A program made the position numbers and the translations under genes. Below, one piece after another: positions 1 to 5,138 of a stretch of 6,955 bases of DNA. The stretch's first letter is position 1, and every line of letters starts with the position of its first letter. The notes under the pieces were generated by a model, which was not told where the DNA came from, made no database searches, and saw nothing but the letters and a program-made list of their open reading frames with translations. This DNA comes from Candidatus Bathyarchaeota archaeon. GTDB lineage: Archaea; Thermoproteota; Bathyarchaeia; Bathyarchaeales; Bathycorpusculaceae. Location: assembly GCA_016649625.1 (NCBI GenBank), contig JAENXI010000046.1:1-6955 (forward strand), in the 5' to 3' direction.

Positions 1-23
1 CGTCAGATGTGTATAAGAGACAG
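1..23 (+). other. Untrimmed Nextera sequencing adapter (artefact)
   Basis: These bases match the last 23 bases of the Illumina Nextera read-1 transposase adapter. Positions 5-23 are the complete 19-bp Tn5 mosaic end, AGATGTGTATAAGAGACAG, preceded by CGTC exactly as in the adapter. Genomic sequence begins at 24. The match is seen directly; the adapter identity is from memory of the published oligonucleotide. This is library carry-over at a contig edge, not a Tn5 element, and it explains why the first gene is truncated. Confidence 0.96.
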
Positions 24-334
24 GTTATCAGGTTATAACCAAGATAAGAAAAAGTTTTGGTGTTTATTTTGGTCCTAGCACCATCTATCCGCTGCTAGCC
101 TCCTTGGAGAAGAAGGGGCAGGTTAATAGTGCGTGGAACATGAATTCTGAGCGTCCTAGGAAAGTGTATACTTTGACTTCTGAGGGTGAGAAGATGCTTA
201 ATTTTACTGAGAGTAGTCTTAGTTTGATTGTTAGGAAGATTGGCGGGGATGGTTTTGGTGATGGGTTGAGGAGTGGTAAGTCTGTTGCTTCTTGTTTTGT
301 TAAGGGTGCTCTTTCAACAACAATAGCTCCCTAA
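24..334 (+). CDS. PadR-family transcriptional regulator, N-terminus missing
   Basis: The frame is open from the adapter junction and reads GYQVITKIRKSFGVYFGPST, then IYPLLASLEKKGQV, then a wing region ending RPRKVYTLTSEGEKML. This is the second half of a PadR winged helix-turn-helix: the GY start of helix 2, the recognition helix with the typical P-STIYPLLxxLEKKG motif, and the beta wing with RxRKVYxLTxEG. About 102 residues remain; roughly 15-25 N-terminal residues of the DNA-binding domain are lost at the contig edge. A ttg at 104 lies inside the recognition helix and is not a start. The C-terminal tail (last ~35 residues) is glycine-rich, shorter than the usual dimerisation helix, and unlike anything I know. 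PadR proteins are usually local repressors responding to small ligands; the regulated genes would lie outside the window or be itself. Confidence 0.88.
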
Positions 335-483
335 AACCCCTATTTTCTACAGGTAATTTAAAAAATGTATATTCAGATCAGCTTTATTAGTAAGGATAAG
401 TAAGTAAATAATGGCACATTTTATTTTTAATTAGTTATAATTAGATTAATTAAGACTAAGATGAACAAGAAATCCGACTTACC

Positions 484-490
484 TATAAAC
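484..490 (+). promoter_or_regulatory. TATA-like box for the DUF2769-type gene
   Basis: TATAAAC within 'acctataaacaagg' fits an archaeal TATA box. A start of transcription about 25 nt downstream (near 512) would leave a leader of roughly 30 nt that contains the AGGTGA Shine-Dalgarno at 533-538. The box is seen; its function is inferred. Confidence 0.45.
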
Positions 491-544
491 AAGGTTTATT
501 GGTTTTAGGTTTGGTCAATTAAATGTAAAGGCAGGTGATTGATT

Positions 545-868
545 TTGGAGAAAATGGAGATGACTCCTGAAGAGATTAAGAAACGTGAAGCTATGGTTGA
601 TTCGATGTGTATCTGTAAGAATTGCCCATCCTATAGCGCGTATGGCAAAGAAGATGATTTTATTTCATATTGTTTGCCTAGCAGGGGTAAAAGCAAAAAT
701 TTAGCTGAACATGGCTGTATTTGTGGTACATGTCCGATTTATATGAAGAAGAATTATGTTACAGCGTATTATTGTACTCGTGATATTGAAATGAAACAGA
801 AAACGGCTATTGTTGAGGCAGCATGGCAAGGTCATAGTGTTTGGGACCACCTAAAAGGGAAGAAATAA
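545..868 (+). CDS. DUF2769-type cysteine-motif protein
   Basis: This small soluble protein has 107 residues and two copies of the same cysteine pattern: CICKNCPSY followed 14 residues later by YC, and CICGTCPIY followed 10 residues later by YYC. CxCxxCP with a downstream YC is the hallmark of DUF2769 proteins, known mainly from methanogens and related archaea; their function is unknown and metal or Fe-S binding is likely from the spacing. The eight cysteines (about residues 22, 24, 27, 43 and 58, 60, 63, 77) give two four-cysteine sites, so the protein looks like an internal duplication. I chose the TTG at 545 because AGGTGA (533-538) sits six bases before it; a TTG at 539 would overlap that site, and ATG at 554 is too far from it. 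No signal peptide is seen. Its end faces the DUF1786 gene across a T-rich spacer. Confidence 0.8.
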   Translation: MEKMEMTPEEIKKREAMVDSMCICKNCPSYSAYGKEDDFISYCLPSRGKSKNLAEHGCICGTCPIYMKKNYVTAYYCTRDIEMKQKTAIVEAAWQGHSVWDHLKGKK

Positions 869-904
869 TTTTTCTCTTTCCTTTTCCGTCTTTTTTGTTT
901 TTTT
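869..904 (+). terminator. T-rich archaeal-type terminator after the DUF2769-type gene
   Basis: Immediately after the TAA stop the + strand is almost pure pyrimidine, with runs of T5, T4 and T6 ending in T7. There is no stem-loop. Archaeal RNA polymerase terminates at such U-rich tracts. The tract is a T-run only on the + strand, so it would not serve the convergent gene ending at 903. Confidence 0.55.
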
Positions 905-1973
905 ATTTATAGAGTTTTTTTACTGCTTCAACTAACCCTGCAGGTCCGGTCATCATTACATCTCCATATGGTGCTGCAAAATAGGTTTGAAGGTTCGTTT
1001 TATTTAGAATACTCCTGTTTGGTCCTGTAGCAATGATTTTTTCTATTTGTGAAAAACCACACGGTTTGTCCAGGAAAAATACTCCATGGCCGTTATCTAA
1101 AAAAATTTCTTGATTTGTTACTTGACCATCAGCAAAACGAATCAGGAGTTGTTCGAGTTTTTTTGGTGTCAACATCTTTGTATGATGCTCTACTGTTCCA
1201 ATTATCTTGTTTTCTTCAATTAAAGTTGCCCAAGTGTGCCCATTTCCAACATTAATAATTATACTTATCTTGGAGTTTTTAGCGATTGGATCTTCTAGAC
1301 AGCCAAAAACTGCAGCAGGTGCCGTATCCATGACCAACACTTTTGCGTTTGGCAAGTGTTTTTTTGAATCCTTAACTGCTGATCTCATTCGCAAGAAGTA
1401 AGAAGGAATGTTCCCTTCTTTGAAAGCTAATGCTTCAGGTTTTGGATTATTCCGCAAGATTTCTTCAAATTTTTCCATTCGAAATTGTCTATCACTCATT
1501 TCTTTAGGTGAAGTTCCATGGTCTTGAACTGCAATTGCCACAAAGTCTACATCTGATAGATCTTCACCAAAATCTCCCAAGAATCCCTTCAGTTGCTTTA
1601 TGTTCACTTCTTCGAGCTCTAAGGATTCTCCATCAAAGAAATCTGTCTCTTCTTGGTCAATTATCTTAAAACCAGATTTTCTAACTTGATCCAGATCATT
1701 TCTAATTGTAAAAGCAGCCCGTTTGGTGATGAACACCTTTAATCCAACTCTGAGATGATTTTTTAGAGCATAACTAAGGGCTCCTCCACCAATCACTGAT
1801 CCTGTGATTAAAACATCTTTTCTTTGTATTGTTGCTTTCCTAACTTTTGCTGCATAAGTAAGTGAGGGTGTAGGCAAAACCATTTTTATACAATTCTCAA
1901 TCTTTTCTTTTGTATCATCAAAGAGCAGTACATCTTTTGTACCTGCACCAATATCCAAAGCTAAAATCTTCAT
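903..1973 (-). CDS. DUF1786 / COG4012 protein with ASKHA-like ATPase signature
   Basis: This 356-residue protein has the family's landmarks in order: ILALDIGAGTKDVLLFD (residues 3-19), a phosphate-1-like loop; MVLPTPS (31-37); VQDHG followed by MSDRQFR (149-165); MDTAPAA (215-221); INVGNGHTWATLI (240-252), a phosphate-2-like loop; ATGPNR (315-320); and AAPYGDVMMTGPAGLVEA (333-350) at the C-terminus. DUF1786 proteins occur in archaea and some anaerobic bacteria. Older databases label them 'pyruvate-formate lyase-activating', but there is no CxxxCxxC radical-SAM motif here, so that name should not be used. The two glycine loops suggest an actin/Hsp70/sugar-kinase-like nucleotide-binding fold; the substrate is unknown. 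The ATG start gives the family motif right at the N-terminus. No Shine-Dalgarno precedes it, so the transcript may have a very short leader. The length looks complete. Confidence 0.88.
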   Translation of the reverse strand: MKILALDIGAGTKDVLLFDDTKEKIENCIKMVLPTPSLTYAAKVRKATIQRKDVLITGSVIGGGALSYALKNHLRVGLKVFITKRAAFTIRNDLDQVRKSGFKIIDQEETDFFDGESLELEEVNIKQLKGFLGDFGEDLSDVDFVAIAVQDHGTSPKEMSDRQFRMEKFEEILRNNPKPEALAFKEGNIPSYFLRMRSAVKDSKKHLPNAKVLVMDTAPAAVFGCLEDPIAKNSKISIIINVGNGHTWATLIEENKIIGTVEHHTKMLTPKKLEQLLIRFADGQVTNQEIFLDNGHGVFFLDKPCGFSQIEKIIATGPNRSILNKTNLQTYFAAPYGDVMMTGPAGLVEAVKKLYK

Positions 1974-2006
1974 AGTATATTTTACACATCGCTTAAAACC
2001 AATTTA

Positions 2007-2020
2007 GATTTAATAAATAA
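2007..2020 (-). promoter_or_regulatory. TATA-like box for the DUF1786 gene
   Basis: On the minus strand the sequence TTATTTATTAAATC lies about 40 nt before the ATG at 1973. Transcription starting about 25 nt after its centre would leave a leader of roughly 14 nt, in keeping with the missing Shine-Dalgarno. The flanks are AT-rich, so chance matches are easy. Confidence 0.3.
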
Positions 2021-2151
2021 AACTTTCCAGGCAATAAACTCTCCATACCATTATCTAAAGAAGATATGATGTTCCTTTGTTCTATCGAGATATTGCTGAG
2101 AATAATTTAATTAAGAAAGAGGTTTGGAAAAGTTAAGATTTGCAGTTTGTT

Positions 2152-2349
2152 TTAGGTGAACTCTTGATTACACATAGGACATTTTAGTGGATAGTTGTGT
2201 TTGTAGTCTATGATTAGGCTAAGTCCACAGTAGTAGCAAAGGCAGATGTTACATCTTGGACAGTGCCAGTTTCCTCCTTGAATACGTTTTCCACACGCGT
2301 CACATGGTCTTCTTAAACAACAGTCTTGCATTTTTTTCACATTGGTCAA
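2152..2349 (-). CDS. Small zinc-finger protein with four CxxC pairs
   Basis: This is a 65-residue protein dense in cysteine: CDAC (residues 16-19), HCPRC (29-33), CLCYYC (36-41) and CPMC (57-60). Four CxxC knuckles spaced 10, 4 and 15 residues apart would bind two zinc ions, in a layout reminiscent of RING/ZZ-like or double zinc-ribbon domains. Extra ligands C10, C11 and C36 are available. The regular spacing makes a random frame unlikely. The role is unknown; such mini zinc fingers usually mediate protein or nucleic-acid contacts. The start is unsure: TTG (2349), GTG (2340) and ATG (2331) are all in frame ahead of the first knuckle, none has a clear Shine-Dalgarno, and a stop lies about 30 bases before the TTG. 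It lies 178 bases upstream of the DUF1786 gene on the same strand, but that gene seems to have its own promoter, so co-transcription is doubtful. Confidence 0.66.
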   Translation of the reverse strand: MTNVKKMQDCCLRRPCDACGKRIQGGNWHCPRCNICLCYYCGLSLIIDYKHNYPLKCPMCNQEFT

Positions 2350-2756
2350 AGCAAAGGTTTTGCAGAGCCTTAGGTCCTCTCAGAAAACTTGGGGTCAGTC
2401 GAGGAGAAAGGGTGCAGTTAGCGCCATTTTTCTGGGGAATTAGGCTCGCAAACCAAGATTTCATTATTCTCTGAGCAAATAAAAGCTGATTGTGGAAGCG
2501 AATTAGGTGTACTTTGGAGAGGTAAGTTAAAGTTATATTCCACAAGTCTGGTTAAGATGAGGAAATATGTGTTTAGGTGATGTGTTTGTATGCGAAGGAT
2601 TCTGTTTGATTTAAATACTTTTTAAGCTTGATTATTTTTTTTGATTGATGTTAATTATGTAACTTTTTTCTGTTAATTATGTTGTTTATAAATCTTTAAA
2701 ATTAATTTTTATTTGTAGAAAATGCGTAAATACTATGTTATTATTATATTATAATC
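2350..2756. other. Gene-free stretch with a weak extended inverted repeat
   Basis: I see no credible coding region on either strand here. The frames open on both strands lack family motifs and have poor composition. The part from about 2370 to 2550 is less AT-rich than the rest and holds a long-range inverted repeat, GAAAACTTGG (2383-2392) against CCAAGATTTC (2453-2462), with one mismatch and an inner CGAG/CTCG pairing (2400-2403 with 2445-2448). It may be a transcribed leader or a decayed gene. The last 150 bases are very AT-rich and probably serve as promoter or spacer for the element at 2757. Confidence 0.4.
2726..2733 (+). promoter_or_regulatory. Possible TATA box for the RNA-like element
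   Basis: GTAAATAC, preceded by purine-rich 'gtagaaaatgc' that could act as a BRE, is centred about 27 nt before the first base of the closing helix at 2757, the spacing expected for an archaeal promoter. An alternative TTTATAAAT lies at 2685-2693. The surroundings are so AT-rich that either could be chance. Confidence 0.3.
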
Positions 2757-2982
2757 CCGAGTTGGGGAGTACGCTCTGGCATTGCACCAGACATTGAACA
2801 TTTCGGTAAAACCAACTGAAAAACCGTCATGTGACAAAAACATTGTCCTGGTGAGTTGAGCAATGCTAAAGCATAATGCGACTGGTCATTGAGCACAAAA
2901 GCAAAAAAGGCGAAAAGCTTCGTGCGACAAAGAAAATGATCTAACGGGTCTAACATGTGCCAGGGGCTTTGACTCAACTCGG
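2757..2982 (+). ncRNA. Candidate structured RNA of unknown family (or MITE-like element)
   Basis: The segment is visibly richer in G and C than its AT-rich flanks, and its ends are perfectly complementary: CCGAGTTG (2757-2764) with CAACTCGG (2975-2982). Inside, nested helices can be drawn without conflict. GCATTG-CACCAG (2779-2790) pairs with CTGGTG (2848-2853) and CAATGC (2861-2866) around a 7-nt bulge. Within that arm lie hairpins TTTCGGT/ACTGAAA (2801-2807/2815-2821) and GACA/TGTC (2833-2836/2844-2847). A second arm, GGTCATT/AATGATC (2884-2890/2935-2941), encloses GCAC/GTGC (2893-2896/2922-2925). A T5 run follows at 2991-2995. I looked for RNase P (CR-I, CR-V), SRP helix 8 and C/D-box signatures and found none. 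The strand is inferred from the T-run. An open frame on the minus strand shows no protein features. A short non-autonomous transposon with terminal inverted repeats is the main alternative. Confidence 0.45.
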
Positions 2983-3042
2983 ATTTCAAATTTTTGAATA
3001 AAAAAATCAAATAGTTTTATTGTTGCTCAAAATTATGATAAC

Positions 3043-3050
3043 TTATAAGA
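3043..3050 (+). promoter_or_regulatory. TATA-like box for the RDD gene
   Basis: TTATAAGA within 'aacttataagaggg' is the best archaeal TATA match before the RDD gene. A start near 3071 would leave a leader of about 16 nt ahead of the ATG at 3087, holding only a weak AGGG. Confidence 0.4.
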
Positions 3051-3086
3051 GGGTGTACTTACAAAACAACAAGTTAGGGTTAATAA

Positions 3087-3572
3087 ATGGAAACATTCCA
3101 AAATATAGATTTTAATCACTGGATTTTGCGTCTTATTGCTTTAGTGATTGATAGTTTAATCATTAGTGTTGTCGCTTGGATATTGTGGTCCTTTGTGTTC
3201 GTATCATTGCTGTTTACAGGAGCTTTATACACATCTTGGCTTGGATACGGAAATTTAGTCTTCTATCCTTTGGTTGTTGGTGTGCTTGAAGTTTTGTATT
3301 TTGCTATCTTTGATCTTACTTGGGGGGCAACTTTGGGTAAACGATTTCTAGGTTTGCAAGTACAAACAGTGAATGGTGGAAAAGTAGCCTTTGACAAAGC
3401 AATAATTCGCAATATAAGCAAGATTTACTGGATTTTATTATTGTTGGATTGGTTAGTAGCTATTTTTACTCCAGGAGACGACAAACGTCAGAAATATTCA
3501 GATCGCATAGCAGGAACAACAGTTGTTCAAATATCACAAGCATTTGCATCCATATCTTCAGTTTCGAAATAG
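3087..3572 (+). CDS. RDD-family integral membrane protein
   Basis: This 161-residue membrane protein has the RDD signature: R15 and D22 in the first membrane helix (RLIALVIDSLI), then TWGATLGKRFLGLQV (78-92), AFDKAIIRNISK (101-112) and the closing DKRQKYSDRIAGTTVV (132-147). Hydrophobic segments lie at about 13-45, 52-77 and 112-128, giving the usual three to four helices. The final ~14 residues are serine-rich and soluble. The family's biochemistry is largely unknown; some bacterial members have been linked to Na+(Li+)/H+ exchange, which cannot be carried over on sequence alone. The ATG is a reasonable start because the family N-terminus begins just before the conserved arginine; only a weak AGGG precedes it. 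It appears to be a single gene, with T-rich tracts after it and 254 bases before the next gene. Confidence 0.9.
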   Translation: METFQNIDFNHWILRLIALVIDSLIISVVAWILWSFVFVSLLFTGALYTSWLGYGNLVFYPLVVGVLEVLYFAIFDLTWGATLGKRFLGLQVQTVNGGKVAFDKAIIRNISKIYWILLLLDWLVAIFTPGDDKRQKYSDRIAGTTVVQISQAFASISSVSK

Positions 3573-3584
3573 GCCTTGAATAAA

Positions 3585-3632
3585 CAGTTTTTATTCTTAT
3601 ACAACAATACTGCCTCTTCTTTTTTTTGTTCT
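3585..3632 (+). terminator. T-rich tracts downstream of the RDD gene
   Basis: A T5 run (3588-3592) and a longer 'cttcttttttttgttctt' tract (run of eight T at 3620-3627) follow the stop within 60 bases. They fit archaeal U-tract termination; no stem-loop is needed or seen. Confidence 0.45.
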
Positions 3633-3754
3633 TAAAGCACAAATATGATATCCACATATTTGCAATTTGAAATAACAATTAATTCAATTGATAAATCAGA
3701 ATTGTGAATTTAATCTTGATAACGGATATTTTATGGTGATATAACATACTTATG

Positions 3755-3766
3755 TTTAAATTTAAA
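3755..3766 (+). promoter_or_regulatory. TATA-like box for the ECF S component / nicotinamidase pair
   Basis: TTTAAATTTAAA lies about 60-70 nt before the ATG at 3827. A transcript starting near 3787 would have a leader of about 40 nt with GGAAG (3814-3818) eight bases before the ATG. The rest of the 254-base gap (3573-3826) is AT-rich with short CAATT/AATTG repeats near 3676-3708; I see no riboswitch core in it. Confidence 0.4.
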
Positions 3767-3826
3767 GCACACATAAATAAAAGACTATATCAAAATAAAA
3801 ATAAAGTTTAGTCGGAAGATGGCCAT

Positions 3827-4330
3827 ATGAACCAAAGAAACACAGCAATTAGACTTTCTCTTATGATTGTAATGACTGCTTTAACAGCCGTTGGTACTTT
3901 GTTAATTCGTATCCCAAATCCAATGGGAGGTTACTTTAACATGGGTGATGTCATGATTTTTGTAAGTGCATTAACTTTTGGACCTATTATCGGCGGTTTT
4001 GCTGGTGGTCTGGGTTCAGCAATTGCTGACATGATAGGGTTCCCATTATTTGCAATTCCAACATTGATAATCAAAGGTTTGGAAGGTCTAATAGCCGGTT
4101 TTTTAACAAATAAAAAACACATTTATCGTGATATATTGGCTGTGATCACAGCTGGCTTTGAAATGGTTGCTGGATATTTTATAGTTGAATATTTAATCCT
4201 TCAATGGGGACTGGTTCCAGCATTATCAGAAATTCCAGCCAACATAGCGCAAATTGCTGTTGGTGGTATTATCGGCATACCAATAGCCTATTTACTCAGA
4301 CGAAGACTCCCAGAAAACCTAACAACATAG
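3827..4330 (+). CDS. ECF transporter S component (vitamin-binding membrane subunit)
   Basis: This 167-residue, very hydrophobic protein has about six membrane segments (roughly 8-27, 40-58, 60-77, 80-95, 101-125 and 137-156). Residues 29-49, IPNPMGG-YFNMGD-VMIFVSAL, followed by GGLGSAIADMI (60-70) and KGLEGLIAGF (83-92), match the conserved N-terminal half of ECF S components of the ECF-type riboflavin/HmpT-like group. S components bind a vitamin or its precursor outside the cell and work with a shared EcfT-EcfA-EcfA' energising module; those genes are not in the window, so a group II arrangement is likely. The substrate cannot be read from the sequence. The next gene, a nicotinamidase 66 bases downstream, hints at nicotinamide or nicotinate. 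The ATG is supported by the family N-terminus and a modest GGAAG. Confidence 0.88.
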   Translation: MNQRNTAIRLSLMIVMTALTAVGTLLIRIPNPMGGYFNMGDVMIFVSALTFGPIIGGFAGGLGSAIADMIGFPLFAIPTLIIKGLEGLIAGFLTNKKHIYRDILAVITAGFEMVAGYFIVEYLILQWGLVPALSEIPANIAQIAVGGIIGIPIAYLLRRRLPENLTT

Positions 4331-4382
4331 CAAACCAATTCTACAAAACACAACTAACTATTAACCTAATCATTGAAAGACT

Positions 4383-4389
4383 AAAGGTG
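4383..4389 (+). promoter_or_regulatory. Shine-Dalgarno AAAGGTG that points to a CTG start
   Basis: AGGTG is complementary to the archaeal 16S tail (UCACCUCC) and ends seven bases before CTG at 4397. No ATG, GTG or TTG occurs in the nicotinamidase frame between the TAA at 4394 and the catalytic aspartate, so this site is what decides the start. The GTG inside it is in another frame that stops after ten codons. Confidence 0.5.
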
Positions 4390-4396
4390 CAATTAA

Positions 4397-4984
4397 CTGA
4401 AAAACAAAATTACAATTAAAAAAACGGATGCACTAATAGTAGTTGATGTTCAAAATGATTTTCTTTCAGGAGGATCTTTACCTGTGCCTAAAGGAGAAAA
4501 AATAATTCCGTTTCTGAACTATTATCTTGATCTTTTCAAGAAAGCTCAGGGCAAAGTTTTTGCCACAAGAGACTGGCATCCAATAAATCACCTCTCTTTT
4601 AAAGAACAAGGTGGTATATGGCCCTCCCACTGTATTTGTGGAACAAAAGAAGCAGAATTTACTCCAAAACTTAAACTTCCAAAAAACGTAACTGTAATCT
4701 CAAAAGCCACTGATCCTGACAAAGAAAGCTACTCAGGTTTTGATGGAACAGAATTATGTAAAAAACTCAAGAAAAACAAAGTGATTAACGTTTTTGTTGC
4801 AGGATTGGCAATAGACTACTGCGTCAAGAATACAGTAATTGACGCAATAAATTTGGGGTTCAAAACTTTTTTCCTTAAGGATGCTTCACAAGGAATCGAT
4901 GTAAATCCAGGGGACGTTAAGCGATCCATTGAAATGATGCAAAACAAAGGAGCTATAAAAGTTAAAAAACAAAACTTTTTTTAA
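4397..4984 (+). CDS. pncA: Nicotinamidase / isochorismatase-family hydrolase
   Basis: From the CTG the protein has 195 residues, the normal size for PncA. It contains ALIVVDVQNDF (12-22) with catalytic D17; TRDWHPINHLSF (57-68) and WPSHC (75-79) with likely metal ligands D59, H61 and H78; K103 in ISKATDPDKESYSGF (101-115); and GLAIDYCVKNT (136-146) with nucleophile C142. This is the complete Asp-Lys-Cys triad and metal site of nicotinamidases, which convert nicotinamide to nicotinate and ammonia in NAD salvage. The WPxHCxxGTxxAEF stretch separates it from plain isochorismatases. Starting at the first standard codon in frame, GTG 4484, would remove the first strand and D17, so it must be wrong. 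CTG 4397 has a well-placed AGGTG. An alternative is a one-base error in the A5 run at 4400-4404, which would join GTG 4387 to this frame. It lies 66 bases after the S component and probably shares its transcript. Confidence 0.87.
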   Translation: MKNKITIKKTDALIVVDVQNDFLSGGSLPVPKGEKIIPFLNYYLDLFKKAQGKVFATRDWHPINHLSFKEQGGIWPSHCICGTKEAEFTPKLKLPKNVTVISKATDPDKESYSGFDGTELCKKLKKNKVINVFVAGLAIDYCVKNTVIDAINLGFKTFFLKDASQGIDVNPGDVKRSIEMMQNKGAIKVKKQNFF

Positions 4985-5008
4985 AAATAGATTATTTGTA
5001 TTTGATAC

Positions 5009-5050
5009 TTTTTCTACTTTTAATTTTTATTTTTGATGCTTTTTTTATTT
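5009..5050 (+). terminator. T-rich terminator after the nicotinamidase gene
   Basis: Repeated T4-T7 runs without a hairpin begin about 25 bases after the stop codon. This fits archaeal termination and separates the S component/nicotinamidase unit from the surface-protein gene. Confidence 0.5.
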
Positions 5051-5076
5051 ATGATATTTGGTTTTGACAGTTTAAT

Positions 5077-5084
5077 TTATATCT
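5077..5084 (+). promoter_or_regulatory. TATA-like box for the surface-protein gene
   Basis: TTTATATC within 'gtttaatttatatctttg' would place a transcript start near 5107, about 30 nt before the TTG at 5139, leaving room for the AAGGAT site at 5124-5129. Confidence 0.45.
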
Positions 5085-5138
5085 TTGTAACAACAAAATA
5101 TTACTAAGTTAAAAGAAACAAGAAAGGATACTAAACTT

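Noticed and set aside
1..23. Tn5/IS50 transposon end
   Set aside because: The mosaic end is joined to CGTC exactly as in the commercial Nextera adapter and sits at the contig edge, so it is library carry-over.
1049..1401. Plus-strand open frames inside the DUF1786 gene
   Set aside because: Antisense shadows of a well-supported family gene.
2300..2545. Minus-strand open frame of 81 codons overlapping the zinc-finger gene
   Set aside because: Overlaps the more convincing cysteine-knuckle frame; its composition is not protein-like and no family motif appears.
2884..2941. Kink-turn in the second arm of the RNA-like element
   Set aside because: Two G/A steps face each other beside the GCAC/GTGC stem, but the bulge lies on the wrong side of the G-A pairs and is seven bases long, so it does not fit a standard kink-turn.
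2757..2982. RNase P RNA, SRP RNA or C/D-box RNA at this locus
   Set aside because: The near-universal CR-I and CR-V stretches of RNase P, the SRP helix-8 GGAAGGAAGCAGCC core, and paired RUGAUGA/CUGA boxes are all absent.
2744..3010. Minus-strand open frame of 88 codons across the RNA-like element
   Set aside because: No recognisable domain, scattered Cys/His/Met with no motif, no Shine-Dalgarno, and it coincides with the self-complementary segment, so it is better seen as a by-product of that sequence.
4204..4419. 71-codon + strand frame between the S component and nicotinamidase
   Set aside because: Begins inside the S-component gene in another frame and has no motif; its end only matters as the alternative frame next to the nicotinamidase start.
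4484..4984. Nicotinamidase starting at GTG 4484
   Set aside because: This would delete the first beta strand and the catalytic aspartate, which are clearly encoded upstream in the same frame.
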